Shown: in pieces, positions 9,376-19,917 of the stretch | Layout of the letters: each line of letters begins with the position of its first letter | How positions within the stretch are numbered: position 1 is the stretch's first letter | Origin: Capilliphycus salinus | GTDB taxonomy: Bacteria > Cyanobacteriota > Cyanobacteriia > Cyanobacteriales > Microcoleaceae | Direction: 5' to 3' | Length of the DNA: 64,000 nt | NCBI RefSeq assembly: GCF_047276495.1 | Contig: NZ_CP178543.1 | Coordinates: 7,440,001 to 7,504,000, forward strand | Position numbers and translations under genes: made by a program | Notes under the pieces: generated by a model | What the model saw: only the letters and a program-made list of their open reading frames with translations | Databases searched by the model: none | What the model was told of the DNA's origin: nothing

Positions 9376-12300
9376 TTAGAGGTAAATTTTGTTAGCGATT
9401 CCTCGAATTTGCAATTCTATACGCGGTTGTTCGCTGCTGTAGAACACTGTTCCTTTATAATCTCTCTCGGGACTACCAAAACGAAGTTGATGACCATCAA
9501 AAGCATCAATCATCACATCTCCGAGTTTAATTCTACTGCGTTTTCGATCAATTGTAACTTGTAACTCCGATAAAGTGACCGTATCTCGAAGCAGCACCCA
9601 CAGACTTAATTCCCGTCGAACTCGTTTCACCTCCAGATGAGCAATTTGGAAACTGTAAATTTTAATTTCACTGTTAATCAGTCTAATTTTTGTTCCCGGT
9701 GGTAATCCGACAATCCCCAAGTCAGAATCGGATGCAAAAGTAAGTTTTTCCTCATCTTTGCTGGAAATTCCCGGTATTGTTGGCTGAACATCTAAACGGG
9801 GCGGTTCGGGTGAAATTTCCGCCGGAATAATCACCCAATCGTAGGCTTTTCGCACTATTTCTTGACGAATTTCTGCGGCTCTTTTCGGTTCGGCAACGCT
9901 TGCATAATCCTGTTGTTTTAACTTGGTTGCTATCCATCGTTTGCGAGCAAATTGACTCAAATGGGGATGGTCAGAATTGACGAATTTTTCATAAAATCTC
10001 AGGGTGGGGACTAATTCTCCGACTCGTTCTAAAGCGACGCCCATTTCTTCAACAGAAAGTTCTTCTCGCCACTGGGAATGAGATAAGACTTTTTCGATGA
10101 AACTCACATATCGACTGCGAAAATCTCGGGCTTGTTCGGGGGTTAAACTGGAACGGGATAACTGTCGCACCAGTTCAAATCTAAACTTAATTGTATCAGC
10201 TTTGGGTAATTTTTCAAGGGCGGTGATGGCATCTACCCAACGTTTTGTTCTAATTAAATATTCAATCCAATCTTGTTGTCGGTTCTGTTTTTCTAAGGCT
10301 TGTCCGATGCAGTCAATATATTTTAACCACTGTTGGTTTCCGGGTTTTCCGGCTTTCTCCCATTCCCTGACAATTCGTTGATAATCTCCGACTTTTTCTA
10401 AGTAGGGAAAACCTTCGGGATATCCAATTAATTCCGCTTCGGCGAGATTATATTCTCGCTTGTTTGTTGCGCCACTTTCCCGCCAGCAGCGCACCGCCCG
10501 TCTGAGATTTTGGGCGCGATAAAAACAATCTCCGGCTAGTTCTAAGAGTCCGTGATATTTCGCCTCGTCTAAGCCTTCTAAAACATCCCCCAATCTTTGC
10601 CATTCTGATTTTTCGATGTGTTTTTCTCGCATTAAATTGCGAATCAAACGACTGTATTCTTGAACGGCAACTTTCCAGGGTTTGACCAACCGATTTTCAA
10701 CCAATAATTTACCCGTCAAATTTTCTTCTAAAAAGTGAGTAAACCTTTTCAGAGTCGCGAGGGTTTTTGGAGTCTGCGCCATAAATTCAACGATGGAACG
10801 TTCAATCGGTTTTTGTTCGGGAAATTGTTGATACCAGTCCATCAAAGCCTGCCAGCAAGTTCCTTCCCAAAAACAACTCCAAGCCTCTTTTTGTTTTCCT
10901 CGCTGTAAGAAAATATCTCCCGCATCGCTAAATTTTTTCTCAAATTTTAACGCCCAAGCCAAACATAAATCCGCCCGTTCTAAATTCCCCAATTCCCGAT
11001 AAAATTGTTCGGCCCGTCGCAGAGAAGTTGCATCTTTTTGGCTGCGTCCGTTTTCTTCAAATTCTTTCGCCTGAGACGCCCGGTTATCCCGATCTAAACC
11101 TCCTAAATTATCCCCCCAACGCAACCCCCCAATTGCACTTTCCCAGAGGATTCTATTTTCGAGTTGCTGTAACCAACTGTCGAGTTGATTTGTAGGATCT
11201 GATGTCGCATATTGCCATAATAAACGATCTCCGGCTTCGGTATCAATTACAATTAAATCGGACATTCCCCGACTCGCCGCAACATAGAGTTTATTAAAAA
11301 AGTATTCTAACTCTAACGGGTGAGTTTCTTGATTCCCCAAATAATCCCAAATCGGCCGTTTAAATTCTTGGGCAAACTGTTCGCCAAACTTGTATAATAT
11401 AACCAGGGGAAATTCTAACCCCTTGGCTTGAATCGCACTTAAAACATTTTTGGGCGGATTTTCTTCGCTGACTTGGGGAAATAAACCGGCGAGAAATTCA
11501 TCGTTTTTAATATATTGAAGTTCGCCCCCCGCTTCACAAGGAACGATAAAAATCGGAGACTTTTCAACGTGGCGTTTCAAGGCTTCTGGGGAAAATCCCC
11601 GCCGACCAAAAATAAACTTTTGCGGTTCGTGGGAGTGGGTGTAAGGTTGCCAAGCCGCTTGGGGTTTGAGTTCCTGAATTTGGAATAAAAGATGTCTCCA
11701 CAAATGAATTAAATTCGTCACTTTAACAATCGATAAACTGGAGCGATAATTGGACTCCAGTTCATAAAAAGTCATGTTCAAATTTAACTGATGACTGGGA
11801 TCGAGAACCGCTATAACTTGGTCGAAAAAAGCCGCTTTTACACTTTCCCACCGAAACCCCGTTGGGTTTAACGTTTGAAACGGATCGCCCGCAAATGCAA
11901 AGGGTAAACTGTGAACCGGAGGATATAAATCGCACTGAGAAAAGGCGGATAACTGCATAATTAACCGCAATTCTAACTTGGTAAAATCTTGGGCTTCATC
12001 GCAAAAAATCGCCGTATATTTCGAGTCAAAACATTGTAACTCTAACACCTTGCGAATTAAATCTTGATCGTCCCAATATCCCTCTCGGGTTGTTAGTTGA
12101 TGATACCAAGACCAAACTTGTTGATAAATCGCTTTAAAAATCTCGGGAGAAATGCTTCTTTCCCGTCTGGGAACTTCTTCATAGTCTTCGGGAGTCATGT
12201 ACCCTTCTTGTTGACCGGTGAGGGTATATCCTTTAATAAACGTGCGAATAATATGCCAGCACAACTCGGGTGAATAACGGCTGTGTCTGCGGCTGCAATG

Positions 12301-13635
12301 TTGGCGAAAATCATAAAAAGAAATATATTTATCCGGGTCAAAATGAACGCTGTGTTCCGGCGGAAGTTGGTTGAGGAGAAATTGTTGAAACGACTGAAAA
12401 CAATCGGTTATTGCGGGTCTTTCTTCTAGATTTCCATTGGTATCGAGAACGTATTTATGATGATTGTTGAGCAGTTTTTCCACCGCTTCTTGAGCTTTGG
12501 ACAGTAACTTTTCATTGTAGGTCAAAAAGAGCGGGTTGAAAATATCTTGCTCTTTTTTTGGTTGGTTTTTGAGATAATATTTTTGATAGCGATCGCAATA
12601 ATCGGCAAACAAATAAACCAACATGGTTGACTTGCCACTTCCCGCCCGTCCGTTAATAAAAACCGGTAAAGAATGGGTATGATTTTCGGCGGTAGAAAGT
12701 TCGTGGAGAATTTCTTCTTCTTCCACCGAAAGCGCCAAATTAATTCCCGCTTCTTGTTCGAGTTCCAACCAAACCTCAGCATCTAAAATCAAATAACCCG
12801 GATAGGAACGGCGAGTATAGCGAGATAAATCATCAAAGGTGACATTTTGAGAAAACAGCGTTTGGGTATTTTTAGGGTCAAAAACATGAGTCACTTGACC
12901 AACATCCGCCAGTTCAGTTTCAGCCGGATCGCGATCGAAAGTTGCCAACAAAAACAAAACATTGCGATGGGGAAGATCGGCCGTTTTCACCGAACTATAC
13001 AAAATATAACGATGTTCGCTCGGTTTCCCACACAGATAAACATTTAACCAGTTTGTATCTTGCCGGCAAATGCCATTATTAAACTCACTTTCTCCGACTA
13101 AATTTGTTATAATTTCATGGTAAGTTTTCCATTGAAGTTGAGTCTCTCGTTGCTTAAATTGATTGACCCAAACTTCACTTTCACAGATAATAGTATCGGC
13201 CGTATTTCTCGCCCAACTCGGACGTTCTAGCCAGAGATGATATAATTTCTCCGGTAAAGCTTGACGGCGAATAACCGAATGCTGTTCTTCTCGTTGAACG
13301 TTCAAACTAATCGCCAATTGTTGCGGATCAACCGCAGGTTCGAGGTGTAATTTGCCGTATTCTTCGGGGTTTCTCAAAAAGGCTTCGTATTCTTTGCCGC
13401 CCCGGGTAAAAACATCCAGCAGACACAACACTTCCTCGCCGTCTACGCGCCGAATTTTCCCCACCAGTCGCAAATTGCGGACGGGTCGCTTTAAATAGGG
13501 ATAATTGCGCTCAAACAACGCTTCTACAGCAGTAATCCCTTGAGTCTTGATGGCAACCAAAAGTTCCGCCACCTGACTTTGAATGCCGTGTTGCCTCGCT
13601 TGTTGATCAAACCGAGGGGTGGTGTAAATATACAT
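9376..13635 (-). CDS. Large SF1 (UvrD-like) helicase with RelE-like N-terminus
   Basis: 1,419 residues. Residues 1-95 (MYIYTTPRFDQQARQ ... YLKRPVRNLRLVGKIRRV) resemble a RelE/ParE-type fold. The SF1 ATPase core follows: Walker A GRAGSGKST (about 328-336), Walker B CDEAQDF (about 545), NYRSS (about 630), QAKGLEFPLV (about 737) and VAASRGMSDL (about 790). Residues of about 850-1240 are Trp/Ala/Leu-rich helical hairpins like an alpha-solenoid, and the last 130 look beta-rich. The Walker B Asp-Glu and the motif VI Arg are present, so ATPase activity is likely; the substrate is unknown. The ATG at 13635 has AAGGA six bases upstream and is preferred to TTG 13662. It stands alone, without an obvious nuclease partner. 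Possible roles are RNA/DNA remodelling or defence, both inferred. Confidence 0.8.
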   Translation of the reverse strand: MYIYTTPRFDQQARQHGIQSQVAELLVAIKTQGITAVEALFERNYPYLKRPVRNLRLVGKIRRVDGEEVLCLLDVFTRGGKEYEAFLRNPEEYGKLHLEPAVDPQQLAISLNVQREEQHSVIRRQALPEKLYHLWLERPSWARNTADTIICESEVWVNQFKQRETQLQWKTYHEIITNLVGESEFNNGICRQDTNWLNVYLCGKPSEHRYILYSSVKTADLPHRNVLFLLATFDRDPAETELADVGQVTHVFDPKNTQTLFSQNVTFDDLSRYTRRSYPGYLILDAEVWLELEQEAGINLALSVEEEEILHELSTAENHTHSLPVFINGRAGSGKSTMLVYLFADYCDRYQKYYLKNQPKKEQDIFNPLFLTYNEKLLSKAQEAVEKLLNNHHKYVLDTNGNLEERPAITDCFQSFQQFLLNQLPPEHSVHFDPDKYISFYDFRQHCSRRHSRYSPELCWHIIRTFIKGYTLTGQQEGYMTPEDYEEVPRRERSISPEIFKAIYQQVWSWYHQLTTREGYWDDQDLIRKVLELQCFDSKYTAIFCDEAQDFTKLELRLIMQLSAFSQCDLYPPVHSLPFAFAGDPFQTLNPTGFRWESVKAAFFDQVIAVLDPSHQLNLNMTFYELESNYRSSLSIVKVTNLIHLWRHLLFQIQELKPQAAWQPYTHSHEPQKFIFGRRGFSPEALKRHVEKSPIFIVPCEAGGELQYIKNDEFLAGLFPQVSEENPPKNVLSAIQAKGLEFPLVILYKFGEQFAQEFKRPIWDYLGNQETHPLELEYFFNKLYVAASRGMSDLIVIDTEAGDRLLWQYATSDPTNQLDSWLQQLENRILWESAIGGLRWGDNLGGLDRDNRASQAKEFEENGRSQKDATSLRRAEQFYRELGNLERADLCLAWALKFEKKFSDAGDIFLQRGKQKEAWSCFWEGTCWQALMDWYQQFPEQKPIERSIVEFMAQTPKTLATLKRFTHFLEENLTGKLLVENRLVKPWKVAVQEYSRLIRNLMREKHIEKSEWQRLGDVLEGLDEAKYHGLLELAGDCFYRAQNLRRAVRCWRESGATNKREYNLAEAELIGYPEGFPYLEKVGDYQRIVREWEKAGKPGNQQWLKYIDCIGQALEKQNRQQDWIEYLIRTKRWVDAITALEKLPKADTIKFRFELVRQLSRSSLTPEQARDFRSRYVSFIEKVLSHSQWREELSVEEMGVALERVGELVPTLRFYEKFVNSDHPHLSQFARKRWIATKLKQQDYASVAEPKRAAEIRQEIVRKAYDWVIIPAEISPEPPRLDVQPTIPGISSKDEEKLTFASDSDLGIVGLPPGTKIRLINSEIKIYSFQIAHLEVKRVRRELSLWVLLRDTVTLSELQVTIDRKRSRIKLGDVMIDAFDGHQLRFGSPERDYKGTVFYSSEQPRIELQIRGIANKIYL

Positions 13636-13934
13636 AAGTGTCCTTCGGCCAACGCCAGTCAATGCCCTATTTAGTCATTGTGCTAGATCGGGTTGACAGT
13701 TTTCAAACGGCTTTGACCGTCGGGACCGTGCCAACGCTTCTGTTATCGGGGATTGATGGCTGTATCCCAGAGATAAACTTAACAAAAATTTACTCGAATT
13801 CGTGACTTTCTTTACTAAAAATAACGATTTAACCTTGATATCTCAGAATAGGTTGTGAATAGTGGAAATAGGGGCGCTCTGATGTCATGTTCTCAATCAT
13901 GCCTTCAGACCCCCGATGACTACCGTTAGCAGCC

Positions 13935-14339
13935 TTGAAGAAGATGAGGTCTTTGTTTATGCCCGTATCTTTTATGAGTGCCACCGATGTCTGCTTTGCA
14001 GATTGGTCAAAGACAAGAGATTGGTTGCTGAAATATTCTTTCGACTCCGCAATGACTGGCCCGCTTGAGGTCATTGATGTTACCGGATTGGATACAGAAG
14101 GAATTGACTCGTTGAAAACCCATTTAAAACAACTCGAAATTCCGGCTGGATTTCTCGGTGAATTAGTGTTTGAATTGCAAGTCAAAAAAGATCGGATTCG
14201 GCGTGTAAGTTGGAACGAACAAGCTTCTACCCTTAATAAAAAAAACATCGTCAAAATCATTCAAAACTCCCTCAAAGATTGGCAAGTTACCCCTGGCGAC
14301 TTTAACATCTTGACGCTCAAAATTCACATCAATTCCTAA
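13935..14339 (+). CDS. Stand-alone copy of the VWA-protein tail domain, possibly decayed
   Basis: The last 85 or so residues (EVIDVTGLDTEGIDSLKTHL ... TLKIHINS) clearly match the C-terminal tail of the VIT/VWA gene just downstream (16480-16739): shared GLD, L/FELQVKD/K, EQASTLN/EKASTLN and a final INS. The N-terminal part is not well supported: only a TTG start at 13935 or internal ATGs exist. Another frame starting at ATG 13916 (MTTVSSLEEDEVF) resembles the paralogue's SSIDDDDLEF before breaking off. I therefore suspect a truncated, partly frameshifted duplicate of the tail rather than a healthy gene. Function of the domain is unknown. Confidence 0.5.
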   Translation: MKKMRSLFMPVSFMSATDVCFADWSKTRDWLLKYSFDSAMTGPLEVIDVTGLDTEGIDSLKTHLKQLEIPAGFLGELVFELQVKKDRIRRVSWNEQASTLNKKNIVKIIQNSLKDWQVTPGDFNILTLKIHINS

Positions 14340-14461
14340 TCTCTCGGAGAAACTTAACAAAACTTAATTTCAACCAGGGTCATTTACTTCCGAAAAATCC
14401 AAATTTGAATTTGAAGTCTAACAAAACGCTGTAAATCATTGCAATTTGGAGGGCTACTCCT

Positions 14462-16739
14462 GTGACAGCATCCTCACCCCTTATCGGTGGAATTACCGCC
14501 AAATCTCCTGATAATCTTTCTTTAACCTTTCCTCTCAAACATACCGAAGTCTTCGCCCGAATTTCCGGTAACTTATCTCGGGTTGAAGTTAAACAAAGTT
14601 TTGAAAACCCTCTAACCCAACCGATGGAAGCGGTTTACACTTTTCCGTTACCGGATGAAGCCGCAGTCGATCAAATGGAGATTAAAATTGGCGATCGCAT
14701 TATCAAAGGCGATATCAAAAAACGAGAAGAAGCCCAACAAATTTATCAAACCGCAAAACAGCAAGGACGAACCGCAGGATTACTTGAACAGCAGCGAGAT
14801 AATATCTTTACCCAATCTTTAGCCAATATCAAACCGGGCGAAGAAATTGAAGTGATTATTCGCTATACCGACAGCCTAAAATTTGAAAAAGGGGATTATG
14901 AATTTGTTTTTCCGATGGTTGTCGGTCCCCGCTATATTCCCGGTGAAAAAATCGATCAAAGCGGGGATACAGACCAAGTTCCCGACGCTTCTAAAATTAC
15001 CCCGCCCGTCGTTCCACCCGGAACCCGTTCGGGTCAAGATATCGGCGTAACTGTTGAAATTAATGCGGGTTTACCCATTTCCCAAGTTCGTTCGACTTCC
15101 CATCAAATTAATATCACAGAAAGCGGAGAAATTGTTACCGTTAAACTTGACAACGAAGACACAATCCCCAACAAAGATTTAATTCTCCGCTATCAAGTTT
15201 CTGGAGACAATACCCAAGCAACGGTATTAACCCAAAGCGACGAACGGGGCGGACATTTTGCTTTGTATTTCATTCCCGCCATCGAGTACAAAACCGATGA
15301 AATTGTCGCCAAAGATGTTCTGTTTTTGATGGATACATCCGGTTCGCAACAGGGCGATCCGTTGCGTAAATCTCAAGAGTTAATGCGGCGGTTTATTAAC
15401 GGGTTAAATCCAAATGACACCTTTAACATTATGGATTTTTCCAATACCACCCGCAAACTTTCAGAAACGCCGTTAGCCAACACTCCTGAAAACCGCAACC
15501 TAGCTATCCATTATGTTAATCGACTGCAAGCCAACGGCGGAACGGAACTGCTGAACGGGATTTTAGAAGTGTTAAAATTCCCCGAACTTACCGGGCGGTT
15601 GCGGAGTATTGTGCTGTTAACCGATGGGTATATTGGGAACGAAAACGCTGTTTTATCTGAAGTTCAAGACAACTTAAAACCGGGAAACCGCCTGTACAGT
15701 TTTGGCGTGGGAAGTTCGGTGAATCGGTTTTTAATTAACCGCATAGCCGAACTCGGTCGGGGAATTTCTCGGGTTGTTCGTCAGGATGAACCGACTCAAG
15801 AAGTCGCCGAAAAGTTCTTCCGACAAATTAACAACCCCGTTTTAACTGATATTAATATTCAGTGGGAAGGTAGCGGAGAAACCCCGGAAATTTACCCCGA
15901 AATTGCCCCCGATTTATTTGCCGAACAGCCTTTGGTATTGTTCGGGCGAAAAGTTGATTCTGCGGAGGGTAATTTAAAAGTTACCGGAAAAATTGCCAAT
16001 GGCAACCCCTACGAACAAACCTTTTTAATTGATTTCTCAAATTCGGGAAATGTAGCCATCGCCCAATTGTGGGGACGCCAACGCATTAAACACCTGACGA
16101 ATCAGATGTTAAGTTACGAGACAAAATCGAATGTAGAAGCCGTTACAGACACCGCTTTAACCTATCAATTGTTATCGCAATACACGGCGTTTGTAGCGGT
16201 TAGCGATGACGTTCGAGTTGACACAAACCAGCAGAACATTTCTGTTGAAGTTCCCCTAGAAATACCGGAAGGTGTTAGTTATCTGAGTATGCCGGCGAAA
16301 GCTGCTTATGCCCCCGGTTTCAAGGTCTATGGAAGCCCGAGGACGAATGGCTCGGGCTTCTTCAATTGATGACGATGATTTAGAATTTGCGGAGCTTTCA
16401 TTGCGTTGTTTTGCACCTGAAAGCATTAGTTATGAGCAGCGTTCATTCGGTCTTTCTTCTGCAATTGAAATAACAGAAACTACGGGATTAGATAAAGTTG
16501 GAATTGAGTTGTTAAAACAGCACTTAGCAACCTTAGAAATTTCGGGCGAGTTTCAAGGTGAATTGTTGTTTGAACTGCAAGTTAAAGACGGACGTGTTAA
16601 GCAAATTGTAGTTGATGAAAAAGCGTCTACCCTGAATGACAAAGCGGTAATAAAGCTAATTCGTCAACGCTTGCAAACCTGGAAAGTTCCGAGTTCAGCC
16701 AGCGAACAAATCGTTATCAAATTGCGGATTAATTCCTAA
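14462..16739 (+). pseudogene. VIT- and VWA-domain protein, frame broken near the C-terminus
   Basis: Starts at GTG 14462 with GGAGG eight bases upstream. Residues about 10-130 form a VIT domain (vault/inter-alpha-trypsin type, ... FENPLTQPMEAVYTFPLP). A VWA domain follows with the metal-site motif DTSGS (about 291-295), a distal Thr in GGTELLNGI and the third motif LLTDGYIGNE. The first frame stops at 16369 after a random tail (SPRTNGSGFFN). The +1 frame continues from about 16311 with SSIDDDDLEFAEL and an approximately 90-residue tail domain ending INS at 16739. A C5 run at 16311-16315 is the likely break; four C would join both parts into about 758 residues. A role in metal-dependent adhesion or complex assembly is general to VWA proteins; nothing specific is visible. 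Confidence 0.82.
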
Positions 16740-16744
16740 GTTCG

Positions 16745-16999
16745 TAGTTGCGCTGTTGTTGGGCTTTAGCACCATATAATATAGGGGCTGAAGCCCAACA
16801 ACGAACTTTTTTTAGGAGTGCGCTTTAGCGCTATATAATATAGGGGCTGAAGCCCAACAACAAGCGATTAGTTTGTAGTTGCGCTTTAGCGCTATATAAT
16901 ATAGGGGCTGAAGCCCAACAACGAACTTTTTTTAGGAGTGCGCTTTAGCGCTATATAATATAGGGGCTGAAGCCCAACAACGAACTTTTTTTAGGAGTG
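16745..16999. repeat. Four-unit 60-bp tandem array reaching into the purL 3' end
   Basis: Four units, each with CTTTAGC(A/G)C(C/T)ATATAATATAGGG and GGGGCTGAAGCCCAACAAC, recur at about 60-61 bp spacing. Within each unit GGGCTTTAGC or GCGCTTTAGCGC can pair with GCTGAAGCCC. The linker CGAACTTTTTTTAGGAGTGC is repeated at units 1, 2 (variant) and 3-4. Its last copy contains the purL stop codon and last codons (complement of GCACTCCTAA), showing that the array grew by duplicating the end of purL. Confidence 0.88.
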
Positions 17000-19402
17000 C
17001 ATCCGGCGTTCAATGGCATTGAAATAACAGTCTTTCATTTCAACAACCCCCATTTCAACCAACGTTAACCCATCCCCCGCCAAAATTTTCAGCGGCGCCG
17101 AACCTCCTTCAACCTTCCCCAAACTGTGCCAAAATTCCCCCTTTTCCCCCAACTGTTCTCGAAGATAATTTTCCCAATTTGTTTGTTGTTCAGAACTAAC
17201 GGAAACCAAAATTCTCGCCCCACCTTCCGCAAACAAAATCCTATCCCAACGGCGCTGCAAAAGCGAATCTATTCCCAAATTAATCGTCGCTCCTTTCTCC
17301 CCATTAATACAACATTCCGCCAACGCAATGGTTAATCCGCCCTCTGCACAATCATGGGCGGAATTTACCCAATTTTGACGAATTCCTTCCCGACAAACCC
17401 CTTGAACTTTCCGTTCTAAATTATAATCAACTTCGGGAGGTTTTCCGGCAACAATATGATGAATTTGAGCCAAATATTCCGAAGCGCCCAAACCCAATCT
17501 AGCATCTTTTTCTGTTTCTTCCGCTTCAAACTGACCCAATCCCAACAGATAAATAATATCGCCTTCATTTTGCCAAGCCAACCCACAAACCCGGCGAATA
17601 TCATCAACTAACCCCACCATTCCAATAACAGGAGTCGGATAAATAGCCTGAGGATTTCCCTGAGAATCCAACGTTTCATTATACAGAGAAACATTCCCCC
17701 CCGTTACGGGTGTTGAAAACTCTTTACAAGCCTCAGAAATACCCCGACAAGCTTCTGCTAACTGCCAATATCCCACAGGTTTTTCGGGACTGCCAAAATT
17801 CAAATTATCCGTAACAGCAACCGGTTCGGCACCGACACAACTTAAATTTCTCGCCGCCTCCGCAACCACCGCTTTCGCCCCTTCGTAGGGATTCAAATAA
17901 ACGTAACGAGAATTACAATCAACCGTAGCCGCAACCCCCCGCATATAATCAACCGGGGTTTTATTTTCTATTGTTTGATTCTCCGTTAGTTGACTCTCAA
18001 AATAGTTCACCGGACGCAACCGAACCACCGCCGCATCTCCGCCTCCGGGTAGAATAATCGTGTTATTTTGAACTTGATGGTCATATTGTCGATACACCCA
18101 ACGTTTAGAAGCTATACTCGGCGTATCTAACAGTTTGAGTAAAATTTCATTCCAAGTTTTAAAAGTATTTTTAACGTTAATTCCCGAAACCGTGCAGGGC
18201 TGCAATAAATCCTCCGTCCATTCCCAAGCTTTGCGGGCATATTCGGGAGGTTCAGCTAACAGTTCCCGGTGATAAATTGGCGTGTTATCCGCCAAAGCCG
18301 TCGCCGGAATTTCTGCGGCAATTTCCCCTTTAAATAATATTCTGACAATCGATTCTTCGATAACCGTTCCCGCCACAACCGCTTGCAGTCCCCAACGATG
18401 AAAAATATCAATTAACTCCTGTTCCCGCCCTTTTTCCCCTACAAATAACATCCGTTCTTGAGACTCAGATAACAAATATTCGTAAGGCACCATTCCCGTT
18501 TCCCGAACCGGAATTTTATCTAAGTCTAATTCAATTCCAACGCCCCCTTTCGCCGCCATTTCCGCAGTCGAACAGGTAATCCCCGCCGCCCCCATATCCT
18601 GGGCCGCCACCACCGCCCCGGTTTTGAACGCCTCCAAACAGGCTTCAACCAAAGATTTCTCTAAAAACGGATCGCCAACCTGGACCGCCGGACGGTCTTC
18701 TATTGACTCATCACTCAGTTCGGCACTAGCAAAACTGGCCCCACCCATGCCATCCCGTCCGGTTGTCGAACCCACGTACAGCACGGGATTGCCGACCCCA
18801 GAAGCCCCCGATTTGACAATTTCCGACGTTTCCATCAAACCGATCGCCATCGCGTTTACGAGGGGATTTCCGGCGTATGCTTTGTCAAAATACACCTCAC
18901 CTCCTACAGTCGGGACACCGAAACAGTTGCCGTAGTGGGCAATTCCCGAAACCACGCCGTTAAACAGGGTTCGGGTGCGGCTATCATCGAGGGAACCGAA
19001 CCGCAGCGAGTTCAACACGGCGATGGGACGCGCCCCCATTGTGAAAATATCTCGCAAAATTCCCCCGACTCCGGTCGCAGCGCCCTGGAACGGTTCAACC
19101 GCCGAGGGGTGGTTGTGGGATTCGATTTTAAACGCCAGTTGTAGGCCGTCTCCGAAGTCTACCACGCCGGCATTTTCGCCGGGACCGACTAAAATGCGAT
19201 CGCCTGTGGTGGGAAACTGTTTTAATAGGGGACGGGAGTTTTTGTAGCAGCAGTGTTCGCTCCACATTACCCCAAACATACCTAATTCCGCCTTGTTGGG
19301 GTGGCGTCCGAGGCGGTTAACGATTTCTTGGTATTCGTCGGGTTTGATGCCTTCGTCGGCAATTTCTTCGGGGGGAAACGGGCAGGGGGTGGAGGTAGAC
19401 AT
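16991..19402 (-). CDS. purL: Phosphoribosylformylglycinamidine synthase II
   Basis: ATP-dependent conversion of FGAR to FGAM in purine biosynthesis, acting with PurQ and PurS, neither of which is in the window. The 803-residue length is that of the small-PurL form. Recognisable segments are GMFGVMWSEHCCYKNSRPLL (near residue 42, ATP-binding His), VGPGENAGVVDFGDGLQLAFKIESHNHPS, VLYVGSTTGRDGMGGASFAS, and GGNVSLYNE in the second half. The ATG at 19402 lies inside a HIP1-containing repeat unit without a clear RBS. The 3' end is shared with the tandem array. Confidence 0.95.
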   Translation of the reverse strand: MSTSTPCPFPPEEIADEGIKPDEYQEIVNRLGRHPNKAELGMFGVMWSEHCCYKNSRPLLKQFPTTGDRILVGPGENAGVVDFGDGLQLAFKIESHNHPSAVEPFQGAATGVGGILRDIFTMGARPIAVLNSLRFGSLDDSRTRTLFNGVVSGIAHYGNCFGVPTVGGEVYFDKAYAGNPLVNAMAIGLMETSEIVKSGASGVGNPVLYVGSTTGRDGMGGASFASAELSDESIEDRPAVQVGDPFLEKSLVEACLEAFKTGAVVAAQDMGAAGITCSTAEMAAKGGVGIELDLDKIPVRETGMVPYEYLLSESQERMLFVGEKGREQELIDIFHRWGLQAVVAGTVIEESIVRILFKGEIAAEIPATALADNTPIYHRELLAEPPEYARKAWEWTEDLLQPCTVSGINVKNTFKTWNEILLKLLDTPSIASKRWVYRQYDHQVQNNTIILPGGGDAAVVRLRPVNYFESQLTENQTIENKTPVDYMRGVAATVDCNSRYVYLNPYEGAKAVVAEAARNLSCVGAEPVAVTDNLNFGSPEKPVGYWQLAEACRGISEACKEFSTPVTGGNVSLYNETLDSQGNPQAIYPTPVIGMVGLVDDIRRVCGLAWQNEGDIIYLLGLGQFEAEETEKDARLGLGASEYLAQIHHIVAGKPPEVDYNLERKVQGVCREGIRQNWVNSAHDCAEGGLTIALAECCINGEKGATINLGIDSLLQRRWDRILFAEGGARILVSVSSEQQTNWENYLREQLGEKGEFWHSLGKVEGGSAPLKILAGDGLTLVEMGVVEMKDCYFNAIERRMHS

Positions 19403-19404
19403 TT

Positions 19405-19561
19405 CACGGCGATCGCATCACAGCAGAATTATTTTACCGACATTTGGGCAACAGTTGAGCCAATAAAGTTAAAAATTCCCTAAACTTCCCGTCTGGGCGC
19501 ATTGCCATGCGCCCCTACTTTGCGGCTTAAAAAGATAAAATGAATTGGATTAGGATGATGG
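19405..19561. repeat. Dispersed repeat family R1, copy 1
   Basis: About 155 bp beginning CACGGCGATCGCAT and running through TTTTACCGACATTTGGG, AATAAAGTTAAAAA and the perfect hairpin GGGCGCATTGCCATGCGCCC to GGATTAGGATGATG. It matches copy 3 (24112-24264) over its length and copy 2 (23105-23200) over its first two thirds. It begins immediately upstream of the purL start codon. Confidence 0.85.
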
Positions 19562-19917
19562 ATTTTTAGGGGAATAACCGACTCTAAATCAAAGTCAACA
19601 TTATCGATAAAATCACTATTTTGATGGGCGGATACAAACTGAACACATTTTCCCGAAATTTAGCCAAAAAAGTCTAAAAAACCCTGTTATTCACAGAAAC
19701 CCTGTTTTGGGGTTTTACCTTGCCTTTTGCCCGCACTCACAGTTAACTTTAATTTTGTCCGACTCCTGATTTTTTAGATTTCCTGAAATTCATCAAAATT
19801 AACAGAACTTTAATAATAAATCTAGGATGGTGAGCGAAAGTTACTAAATCCTATGATAGAACTGATTTAGGTCTGCTAGATCGGCATCACAACCCATCAA
19901 GTTTTTTGGATCAATTT
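19562..19917. other. Gene-free stretch upstream of lipoxygenase
   Basis: AT-rich, no convincing open frame. It contains a small inverted repeat with AACCCTGTTTTGGGGTTTT (about 19700-19725), possibly a leftward or rightward hairpin. No recognisable operator or riboswitch was seen. Confidence 0.5.

Noticed and set aside
16745..16999. A possible CRISPR array because of regular 60-bp spacing
   Set aside because: Units are fully repeated with no variable spacers and include duplicated purL sequence; no cas genes are near.
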